From Bacteroidales bacterium (GTDB lineage: Bacteria > Bacteroidota > Bacteroidia > Bacteroidales > Bacteroidaceae): a stretch of DNA of 16,191 nt. The notes below the pieces were generated by a model, which made no database searches, was not told the origin of the DNA, and saw nothing but the letters and a program-made list of their open reading frames with translations. The stretch's first letter is position 1; each line of letters opens with the position of its first letter. Positions 1 through 5,695 of the stretch are shown piece after piece. The translations under genes were made by a program, and so were the position numbers. Location: positions 1 to 16,191 of the forward strand of contig SFEP01000071.1 in assembly GCA_004557185.1 (NCBI GenBank), in the 5' to 3' direction.

Positions 1-141
1 AGTATGCTCTGCCGTTTCAAGGCCACCTATCCAGCAGAGCGCATCGATAGTGTGCGCAGTCTTTTAGAGGATAAGGAACGACAGATGTTCCAGATAGTCT
101 GCCTTGGGGAGCATCTCCTTGTCAACGAGATTGACGGATAG
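1..141 (+). CDS. Possible 3' end of an unknown gene entering from the left
   Basis: Frame 1 is open from the first base to a TAG at 139-141 (46 codons). The first 28 codons (ending ...SLLEDKERQ) look protein-like: charged, helical, no low complexity. The remainder lies antisense to the flavin-reductase remnant on the other strand, so any true coding sequence probably ends near position 90 and was joined to foreign sequence there. No family is recognised. It may be chance. Confidence 0.22.
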   Translation, partial: SMLCRFKATYPAERIDSVRSLLEDKERQMFQIVCLGEHLLVNEIDG

Positions 142-246
142 TTTCTTGGACTCTATGATGCCCTGGTTAGTATAGTGCTTGTCGCTCATGCTGACGAGAA
201 TGCGGTCATGCCCGATAATACCGACATGCGCCACAATTTCAGATGT
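64..246 (-). pseudogene. Flavin reductase-like protein, internal fragment
   Basis: About 50 residues read on the minus strand resemble the N-terminal part of FMN-binding flavin reductase (flavoredoxin-like) proteins: a stretch EIVAHVGIIGHDRILVSMSD, then a NQGI segment, then SVNLVD and a KADY motif of the kind that normally precedes the VG(S/T)VSG segment. Intact members are around 180-200 residues. Here the similarity stops just after KADY and a stop follows nine residues later. Upstream of the fragment the frame turns into Arg/Gly-rich sequence unlike the family. No start codon fits. I infer a relic left by rearrangement. Family assignment is from motif memory only. Confidence 0.45.
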
Positions 247-516
247 TTCATGATAGGAAAAAAATGAGGCGTGATGATTTGTTGTACCTCGCCCTTGCCT
301 CCCCACTCCGCATAACCTCCATCGCAGAGGTCGCAATGACTGATGTGCCCAAGTTGTGGGTTAGTTTACGATGGCAAAAATGCAAACAAGCAGGCAAACG
401 GGCGATACCTAAGTCGTGGAATTTACTACCATTTTTTGCTGCTTGGCGAAAGTCAGGCAAACTTGTTTGAGAGAGCCCCCCAAAACGGGTGTTCGGCAAA
501 CGCATTGACAGGGGAT
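247..516. other. Intergenic stretch, no gene recognised
   Basis: Several short open frames overlap here on both strands, but none has recognisable motifs, a ribosome binding site or a convincing promoter. The stretch separates the flavin-reductase relic from the composite repeat and is probably decayed sequence. Confidence 0.5.
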
Positions 517-792
517 GCCGTGGGAAAAAGTTACCCCGCCGTGGAAGAAACCTCCCCTGCCGTGGAAGAAAGTTCCCACGGCGGCCTGTTCCGACGGCCC
601 GCCGCCCCGCCAAAAATAGATGCTACGTAAAAAAGTTTACGAACGACGTGATATTTTTTATTTTTTACGTAGCATCCCGTTGATCCCGTTCCCAGCGCAA
701 GCGTCATCACGTCTTTATCGGCTGTCGCAAGGAGAATTAGCTCATGGGTAGGGCTGTGATTGGCCTTCATAAACGGCTGGCCGCTAAAGATA
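517..792 (+). repeat. Composite intergenic repeat, copy 1 (inverse of copy 2)
   Basis: This segment matches the reverse complement of 11797-12248. From left to right it holds: (i) three direct GCCGTGG heptamers at 517, 538 and 559, exactly 21 bases apart, closed by the inverse CCACGGC at 576-582; (ii) a GC-rich spacer; (iii) a 16-base perfect inverted repeat at 619-634/661-676; (iv) a conserved tract at about 700-792 that includes an AAGGAG motif (729-734) and an ATG at 744. Compared with copy 2 it lacks about 168 bases near 690. Open frames across the shared tract are not conserved between copies, which argues for a non-coding repeat. REP/BIME-like or MITE-like identity is possible, but no transposase is nearby. 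Confidence 0.75.
619..676. repeat. Long palindrome inside composite repeat copy 1
   Basis: GATGCTACGTAAAAAA (619-634) is the exact reverse complement of 661-676, leaving a 26-base AT-rich loop. The same GATGCTACGT/ACGTAGCATC ends recur in copy 2 (12081-12145) with a different interior. Conserved ends with a variable loop suggest a structural element or recombination site rather than a terminator serving one gene. Confidence 0.7.
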
Positions 793-890
793 CAGGGTGT
801 AAAAGAAAGAGAGAGGGGGCTTACTTTTTGAAAAACAAGCGCGAAGTGCGTTTTTACATGGGTTGGGCAGCATGATTTTGCTATTTTGAG

Positions 891-923
891 TTTGAGCGGA
901 CATCAATAAAAATTGTACATTTG
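891..923 (+). promoter_or_regulatory. Bacteroidetes-type promoter for the small lipoprotein gene
   Basis: A -7 box TACATTTG (916-923) fits the TAnnTTTG consensus exactly, and a TTTG -33 box lies at 891-894 with a 21-base spacer. Transcription should start near 928-932, leaving a leader of roughly 25-30 bases before the ATG at 956. The position directly upstream of a + strand gene supports it. Confidence 0.6.
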
Positions 924-955
924 CAACATCCATGCATTTGTGCAGGAGCCTCAAA

Positions 956-1357
956 ATGTTTCCTACCATGAAAAAAGCACTATACGCACTCTTCGTCTTG
1001 GCCTTTGTGTGTGCGAGTTGCGGACACGCCACCTTGGGAAAACTTGTGGGCAGCGACCGCGACGAACACGGTTGCATAGGCTCAGCCGGTTACACCTGGA
1101 GCGATGCACGACACGACTGCATACGATTGTGGGAGGCGGGACAATACCTTGACAACGGGCCGCAAAAGATATACCTTGTGTATAGCACCGATTCCACGTA
1201 TGCTGAAATCTTTACCGCCGACGGCAAGCGTGTGCTCTGTAAGCGCGTCAAGCGACAGCGCGTGTGGAATAACAAGAGCGGCGAGGGCGAAGTGTCGATC
1301 AACAACGGCGTGCTGCAGGTGTACGTGAACCATTACACTTACACACGCAAGCTCTGA
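956..1357 (+). CDS. Small putative lipoprotein with a GCIGSAGYTW motif
   Basis: A protein of 133 residues (129 if the ATG at 968 is used). The N-terminus is a short lipoprotein-type signal, MKK followed by a hydrophobic run and a Cys (VCASC|G), so export and lipidation are likely; the lipobox is loose, as is common in Bacteroidetes. The mature part opens with a DRDEHGCIGSAGYTWS segment that I recall from small Bacteroidetes lipoproteins. The C-terminal half (roughly residues 60-125) has a YLVYSTDSTYAEIF...GEGEVSINNG pattern reminiscent of the beta-barrel of membrane-bound lysozyme inhibitors (MliC-like). That function is an inference. GGAG at 944-947 favours the ATG at 956, but the signal peptide fits 968 just as well. 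It is transcribed alone, with its own promoter and a hairpin after the stop. Confidence 0.75.
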   Translation: MFPTMKKALYALFVLAFVCASCGHATLGKLVGSDRDEHGCIGSAGYTWSDARHDCIRLWEAGQYLDNGPQKIYLVYSTDSTYAEIFTADGKRVLCKRVKRQRVWNNKSGEGEVSINNGVLQVYVNHYTYTRKL

Positions 1358-1390
1358 GCACCCGCCTCGCCAAGCGGCAAAAGACGCCAA

Positions 1391-1440
1391 CAGGCAGTAC
1401 AAGCATGCCACCCCCGGGGGTAGCAGCGTTGTACTGCCTG
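1391..1440. terminator. Two-sided terminator between convergent genes
   Basis: A 12-base perfect inverted repeat (1391-1402 and 1429-1440) encloses a second perfect palindrome, ACCCCCGGGGGT (1410-1421). It is followed on the + strand by a T-rich tract. It sits midway between the lipoprotein gene (+) and the YeiH-family gene (-), so it can serve both. Confidence 0.65.
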
Positions 1441-1489
1441 TTGTTGTGTTTGCCACAGCGGTGCGGCATGGCTGCGGAGCGGCAGAGGC

Positions 1490-2530
1490 TTATGCCAGTA
1501 CGGGGTAGAGGTATTTGGCCAATGCGTATCCACCAGCCAGAAGCCAGACAAAGAGCACAAGTGCCAGGAGGAATGGTTTGGGACCAGCCTTTTTGAACTT
1601 CTCGATGCTCGTTTCGGCCCCCAGCGCCGTCATGGCCATGGTGAGCATGAAAGTGTCGAGCGTGTTGATGCCGTTGACCACGGTCTGGGGCAGAAGATTG
1701 AAACTGTTGAAGGCAATGACCACGAGGAAGAGTATGGCAAACCAGGGAATCTGGATTTTGCCGCGCTGCATCGGGTCGGCCTCGGGGTTGCGGCGTGCTG
1801 CGCGTGCCACATCCCACGTAATGACAAGGAGCACGGGCACGAGCATCATCACCCTGATCATCTTGACAATGATGGCGGAGTCGCTCACCTCAGAGCCCAT
1901 AGCGTTGCCGGCGCCCACAACGTGTGCCACCTCGTGCACGGTGCTACCCGTGTAGATGCCCATTTGAGCAGGCGTGAGGTCGACGATTCCGTTGCGGTAG
2001 AGCACGGGATAGAGGAACATGGCGGTGGTGCCGAAGATGACGACCGTGGCCACAGCGACGGCTGTTTTGTAAGGCTTCACCTTGATGGCCGACTCTGTGC
2101 CGAGCACGGCAGCAGCACCGCAGATGGCGCTACCCACTGCTGTGAGGAGGGTGATGCCTCGGTCCATTTTGAGCAAACGCCCCACGAGCAAGCCCAAGGC
2201 AATGGTGCCGCACACGATGATGGCATCGATGCAGACGGCTGCGACACCCACGTCGGCAATATTCTGAAAGGTGAGTTTGAAGCCATAGAGCACGATGCCT
2301 GCCCGCAGTATGCGCTTGGAGCAGAAGGCAATGCCCGGCGTCCAGGTTTCGGGCAGGTTGTTGCGCAGACTGTTGGCATAGAGCATGCCGAGAATGATGC
2401 CCACTATCATGGGCGAGAAGGAGAGGGCTTTGACAAAGTCCATGTCGCCTATGTAGAAGGCGGCACAGGCGAAGAGCGCCATGAGCAGCACGCCATGCAG
2501 CATGCTGCTCCGTTGTTCGGTGAGTTTCAT
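1490..2530 (-). CDS. YeiH-family putative sulfate exporter (UPF0324)
   Basis: An integral membrane protein of 346 residues, the usual length of the YeiH/UPF0324 family (Pfam Cons_hypoth698). About ten hydrophobic segments are visible. Family hallmarks include SFSPMIVGIILGMLYAN near the N-terminus, a RAGIVLYGFKLTFQ segment, the glycine-rich AVGSAICGAAAVLGTESAIK segment, and a YTGSTVHEVAHVVGAG motif with H199, E200 and H203. The C-terminus has an ETSIEKFKKAGPKPFLLAL segment. Members are annotated as putative sulfate (or sulfonate-derived sulfite/sulfate) exporters of the inner membrane; the substrate is poorly established and cannot be read from this sequence. The gene is monocistronic, with the tRNA terminator immediately upstream and a two-sided terminator downstream. 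The start at 2530 gives a normal N-terminus. No LysR-type regulator, often found beside such genes, is present. Confidence 0.88.
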   Translation of the reverse strand: MKLTEQRSSMLHGVLLMALFACAAFYIGDMDFVKALSFSPMIVGIILGMLYANSLRNNLPETWTPGIAFCSKRILRAGIVLYGFKLTFQNIADVGVAAVCIDAIIVCGTIALGLLVGRLLKMDRGITLLTAVGSAICGAAAVLGTESAIKVKPYKTAVAVATVVIFGTTAMFLYPVLYRNGIVDLTPAQMGIYTGSTVHEVAHVVGAGNAMGSEVSDSAIIVKMIRVMMLVPVLLVITWDVARAARRNPEADPMQRGKIQIPWFAILFLVVIAFNSFNLLPQTVVNGINTLDTFMLTMAMTALGAETSIEKFKKAGPKPFLLALVLFVWLLAGGYALAKYLYPVLA

Positions 2531-2621
2531 ATCAGTCGGATTATTTAGATTTTACACAAATCATGCTCCCTCCGTCGGCCGGGTGGTGAGGGCCAGACGG
2601 GCGTATGCTGCTGTAAAAGCG

Positions 2622-2657
2622 AAAAGGAGCAACAAGCGCGTGCTTGCTGCTCCTTTT
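2622..2657 (-). terminator. Intrinsic terminator of the tRNA-Gln transcript
   Basis: Two 16-base arms (2622-2637 and 2642-2657) pair with a single mismatch around a 4-base loop. Read on the minus strand, the 3' arm ends in CTCCTTTT and is followed by a second T run, which is typical of a Rho-independent terminator. It begins 4 bases after the 3' end of the downstream tRNA gene. Confidence 0.8.
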
Positions 2658-2660
2658 GGG

Positions 2661-2732
2661 TTGGGGTACCCGGACTCGAACCAGGAAAGACAGGACCAGA
2701 ATCTGTAGTGTTGCCAATTACACCATACCCCA
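2661..2732 (-). tRNA. tRNA-Gln (anticodon CUG), copy 1
   Basis: A 72-base cloverleaf on the minus strand. The acceptor TGGGGTA pairs with TACCCCA, with discriminator A. The D stem is GTGT/ACAC. The anticodon loop TTCTGGT gives CUG, reading CAG (Gln). The T arm is CCTGG-TTCGAGT-CCGGG. The weak first pair U1-A72 is typical of tRNA-Gln. The anticodon stem has an A-C mismatch next to the loop. The 3' CCA is not encoded. It is identical to the second copy 61 bases away. Confidence 0.95.
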
Positions 2733-2793
2733 AGCGGCGTCCGTCCACACGGAACTGCTCAAGTGCCTCACGGCGGAGGCTTGGAAAAAGAAG

Positions 2794-2865
2794 TTGGGGT
2801 ACCCGGACTCGAACCAGGAAAGACAGGACCAGAATCTGTAGTGTTGCCAATTACACCATACCCCA
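2794..2865 (-). tRNA. tRNA-Gln (anticodon CUG), copy 2
   Basis: Base-for-base identical to the gene at 2661-2732, with the same cloverleaf, CUG anticodon and no encoded CCA. It lies promoter-proximal in the two-tRNA unit. The 61-base spacer between the genes is unrelated to either flank, so the duplication covers only the tRNA. Confidence 0.95.
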
Positions 2866-2903
2866 AACTGTCTGCAATCGGGATGCCCTCCCGAATACGG
2901 CTG

Positions 2904-2935
2904 CAAATTTACGCGTTTGCCATTAACAGACCAAA
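2904..2935 (-). promoter_or_regulatory. Promoter of the tRNA-Gln pair
   Basis: On the minus strand a -7 box TAAATTTG (2904-2911) matches TAnnTTTG, with a TTTG -33 box at 2932-2935 and a 20-base spacer. The predicted start lies roughly 30 bases before the first tRNA. Both boxes and the spacing fit the Bacteroidetes primary sigma factor. Confidence 0.65.
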
Positions 2936-2997
2936 CGTTTTGGTTCTTTTTTTACATAGCTTTCATAAAAACTCCCTCTATCGGGGGTGCAGCCGCT

Positions 2998-4989
2998 TCA
3001 GGAACGGGGCTCGGTGGAGCGGCTTGAAGGCGCGTGCGGGGAGCGTGTGGTGTAGCCTTGCTGCACCAGTGACTCGGCGGCCTGCAACATGGTGAAGACG
3101 TAGTGGCGCAAACGGGTAAAGGCTGCGTCGCGGGGGTTGCGGGCCGGCGTACACTGGTTGTGGTGGAGGTCGTAGCACCATGTGCGGTTGTGCTCAACGC
3201 TGTAGACGAAGAGGGCGGAGTCGTTGCGTGCGGCGATGGTTTTGTCGGCCGAATAGAAGATGGCGGGACGTTGCTCGCGCAGTGCGTCGATGCCGAAGTC
3301 GTGCTGCACGTAAGGCAGGCGCAGCAGACCGAGCACGGTGGGCGCAATGTCAATTTGCCCCACAAAGTCGGTGCGCTCTTGCGGTGTGATGCCTCGACCG
3401 AAGAAGAGGAGCGGCACGTGGTTGTACGACTCGGGCAGTTCGCCCTCGGGTTTTCCCACGAGTTTGCCGTGGTCGCCCACCAGCACAAACAGTGTGTTGC
3501 GCCCCCAAGGCTCGCGCAGGGCGGCGGTGATGAACTCGCGCAAGCAGTCGTCGGCGTAGGCCACTATCTGCTCTTCGGGGGTGGCGGCGCGACGGGCGAA
3601 AGCCTCGGGCACGACGTAGGGAGGATGGTTGCTGATGGTGAGCAGCGTGGCGAAGAAGGGCTTGCCCGAGGCCGCCTTGCGGCGCAGCACGGGCAGGGCG
3701 TAGGAGAAGAGGAAACCGTCGCTCACGCCGAAATTGTTGACTCTGGCGCTGCGCGGATAGTCCTCCTGGGCATAAACCTCGTCGTAGCCGTTGGTACGGA
3801 AAAAGGCGTTCATGTTGTCGTACTGGCTCTCGTGCGTCATGAAGAAGAGGGTGCGGTAACCCGCCTGCTGCAAGGCCGTGGGCAGCCCGTCGTAACGCGG
3901 AATGTTGCTGCCCTTCATGGCATTGCGGAACATGATGCTGGGAAAAGCGTAGAGCGAGGCGTAGAGGCCGTGGTTGGTGTGGTTGCCCGACGAGTAGCAG
4001 TTGCTGAAAGCGAGCGACTGGGTGTAAAGCGAGTCAAGGAAGGGGGTGAGACGCCCCGTGTGGCCAAAGCGCGCCATGAGTTTGGCCGACATCGACTCCA
4101 TGAGAATCATCACTACATTCTGCCCCGTAGGTTGGCCCTCGGGCTTGACCTCGCGTGCCAGGGGCGAAAGGCCGGGCATGCCCTGCCGCCCGAGGAGTTG
4201 CTGCGCTCCACGCACGGCCTGCTGTGAGGGCAGGAGGTGCAGGGTGCGGTTTTCGGGGCGCAGGTCGTCGAAGGTGCTGGAGAGGAGGCAGAACATGGGA
4301 TTGACCCCCAAATTGTTGAGCAACGTGCTCTGGCAGAAGTAGGCCGCGCTCACCTTGATGGGATTGTAGCCCATGCGGCCACGCACGCCAAAGAGGCAGA
4401 GACCGCCGAGCGCCAGACTGACGCCCGCCATGGCCAGGCGCTGCTGCACGCTGAGGCCACGCTGCCGCACCCACGCCGCATGGTGGCGCACATAGCTGCG
4501 GTGCAGCCACCACGCCATGAGGGCTGTGGCGAGGGCAAAGAGGCCCATATATATATAATAGGAGGCTTCGCCAAAGAGCATGCCGAGGGTGGTGGTGCCA
4601 TATTCGGCCCAGTTCCAGATGGAGGCGTTAAGGATTTTGGTGAAATAGAGGAAATAGGGAATGTTGGCGGCCGAGGCGGCGAAGATGAGGGCATAGGTGA
4701 TGCCGAGCCACAGGTGCAGGCCACGCAGCGTGCGCCGGTGCCACCAGCCGCTCACAGCCGACACGCCCACCACAAGGACGGCGGGGAGCATGACGGCGCA
4801 GCACACCACATTGTCGAACCACAGGCCACGCAGCAGGGCCATGGCATAGAGGTCGTAGCGCCCCGACGCATCGGGCGTGAGGTCGGGGGCGATGGCCGTG
4901 AGCAACACCAGACGGAAAGCCGTGAGGAGTGCCAAGGCCAGCAGGTGCGTGCGCAGCAGATGGAGCAGGGTCTTGATGAAAGGCGACAT
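2998..4989 (-). CDS. LTA synthase-like membrane-anchored sulfatase/phosphotransferase
   Basis: A protein of 663 residues, close to the usual 600-680 for LtaS-type enzymes. The N-terminal third has about five membrane segments; the rest is a periplasmic sulfatase-fold domain. Expected metal and nucleophile residues are visible: Glu298 in ILMESMS, Thr338 in SSGNHTNHGLYAS (the nucleophile position) and Asp506-His507 in LVGDHGKL. The family transfers glycerol-phosphate or phosphoethanolamine from phospholipid head groups. A diderm Bacteroidetes makes no classical lipoteichoic acid, so the target here is more likely lipid A, a glycan or a lipid; this is inferred. The start at 4989 (MSPFIKTLL) is preferred because the 22 upstream codons lack membrane-protein character. 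It is transcribed alone, divergent from rsfS. Confidence 0.88.
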   Translation of the reverse strand: MSPFIKTLLHLLRTHLLALALLTAFRLVLLTAIAPDLTPDASGRYDLYAMALLRGLWFDNVVCCAVMLPAVLVVGVSAVSGWWHRRTLRGLHLWLGITYALIFAASAANIPYFLYFTKILNASIWNWAEYGTTTLGMLFGEASYYIYMGLFALATALMAWWLHRSYVRHHAAWVRQRGLSVQQRLAMAGVSLALGGLCLFGVRGRMGYNPIKVSAAYFCQSTLLNNLGVNPMFCLLSSTFDDLRPENRTLHLLPSQQAVRGAQQLLGRQGMPGLSPLAREVKPEGQPTGQNVVMILMESMSAKLMARFGHTGRLTPFLDSLYTQSLAFSNCYSSGNHTNHGLYASLYAFPSIMFRNAMKGSNIPRYDGLPTALQQAGYRTLFFMTHESQYDNMNAFFRTNGYDEVYAQEDYPRSARVNNFGVSDGFLFSYALPVLRRKAASGKPFFATLLTISNHPPYVVPEAFARRAATPEEQIVAYADDCLREFITAALREPWGRNTLFVLVGDHGKLVGKPEGELPESYNHVPLLFFGRGITPQERTDFVGQIDIAPTVLGLLRLPYVQHDFGIDALREQRPAIFYSADKTIAARNDSALFVYSVEHNRTWCYDLHHNQCTPARNPRDAAFTRLRHYVFTMLQAAESLVQQGYTTRSPHAPSSRSTEPRS

Positions 4990-5089
4990 AGACTGATGGT
5001 TGGGAGGGAGAAAAATGCTTGCGGCGCGCGGCAGGCTACAGGCCGCCACGGGCATGCATGGAGCGGGCGCTGAAGGCCCATTTGCGCTG

Positions 5090-5097
5090 CAAAGGTA
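5090..5097 (-). promoter_or_regulatory. Candidate -7 box for the LTA synthase-like gene
   Basis: TACCTTTG on the minus strand matches TAnnTTTG. It lies about 100 bases upstream of the start codon at 4989. The best -33 candidate (GTTG, 5114-5117) is only 16 bases away, so the call rests mainly on the -7 box and its place in the divergent intergenic region. Confidence 0.4.
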
Positions 5098-5202
5098 GTG
5101 CTTTTGCCCTATCCAACCCGCCCCACTTGATTTGTTTCCCTAAAAAACCTATATAAGCGTTGCGCACAGTGCCTAATGGCCGTTTATGTCAGATATTTGC
5201 CG

Positions 5203-5210
5203 TAAATTTG
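5203..5210 (+). promoter_or_regulatory. Candidate -7 box for the rsfS-ftsH-cdsA run
   Basis: TAAATTTG is an exact TAnnTTTG match 48 bases before the rsfS start. No good -33 box is seen at the ideal distance; TTTA at 5183-5186 is close to it. If used, it rules out the longer in-frame rsfS start at 5186. Confidence 0.45.
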
Positions 5211-5257
5211 CAGCCGTCTGCCCTGTAGGCAGCACGATAGCACACCATTTACAACAC

Positions 5258-5617
5258 ATGAACGATACACAGCAATTAGTCAACACCATCATCGACGGCA
5301 TACAGGAAAAGAAGGGCCGCGAGGTGGTCACCGTCAACCTGGAACACATTCTTACCGCACCGTGCGCCTTCTTTGTGATATGCACTTGCGGCTCGCCGCA
5401 GCAGGTGGACGCCGTCACCGACTCTGTGGAGGAATTTGCCCGCAAACAACTGGGCGAGAAGCCCGCCGCCATAGCCGGCCGCGAAAACGCGGAGTGGGTG
5501 GCCATGGACTACGGCACGGTGATGGTGCACATCTTTGTGCGCGAAGCCCGCGAACACTACGACCTGGAGCACCTGTGGGATGACGCCGAACTGACACAGG
5601 TAGCTGATTTAGACTAA
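5258..5617 (+). CDS. rsfS: Ribosomal silencing factor RsfS
   Basis: A protein of 119 residues, the normal size of the RsfS/Iojap family (105-130). RsfS binds large-subunit protein uL14 and blocks subunit joining, lowering translation during starvation. Family features are visible: the N-terminal helix with VNTIIDGIQEKKG, a central strand VVTVNLEHI, the FFVICTCGSPQQVDAVTDSV segment, and the C-terminal signature EWVAMDYGTVMVHIF followed by REHYDLEHLW. An earlier in-frame ATG at 5186 would add 24 residues unlike the family and lies upstream of the probable promoter, so 5258 is chosen. It leads the rsfS-ftsH-cdsA order typical of Bacteroidetes. Confidence 0.95.
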   Translation: MNDTQQLVNTIIDGIQEKKGREVVTVNLEHILTAPCAFFVICTCGSPQQVDAVTDSVEEFARKQLGEKPAAIAGRENAEWVAMDYGTVMVHIFVREAREHYDLEHLWDDAELTQVADLD

Positions 5618-5695
5618 ACAAGTACGCCGCTTGCCGAGCTTCGCCCACAAGTAAGCAGGCACGGCAAGCACGAACCACCCTTGCAGCATAAGCAC

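Noticed and set aside
343..630. A + strand frame starting MCPSCGLVYDGK, resembling a zinc ribbon
   Set aside because: One CxxC only, no second pair, and the frame runs into the repeat.
531..770. Frame reading MKANHSPTHELILLA, with a relative in copy 2
   Set aside because: Most differences between the copies change residues (H/Y, T/P, D/G, V/M, L/F), so there is no sign of selection on a protein.
726..775. tRNA-like D-arm (TAGCTCATGGGTAGGGC) in the composite repeat
   Set aside because: No anticodon stem, T arm or acceptor pairing can be built around it in either copy.
2644..2926. Short frames over the tRNAs reading GLEPGKTGPES or similar
   Set aside because: Well-known false translations of tRNA-Gln genes; the cloverleaf is complete.
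4545..4562. An AT-rich ATATATATATAATA run inside the sulfatase gene
   Set aside because: It encodes a Tyr/Ile-rich membrane segment in frame; no promoter function is needed to explain it.
3103..5073. Long + strand open frames opposite the LTA synthase-like gene
   Set aside because: Low-complexity, Glu/His/Gly-rich shadow translations without motifs; the minus-strand gene has all catalytic residues.
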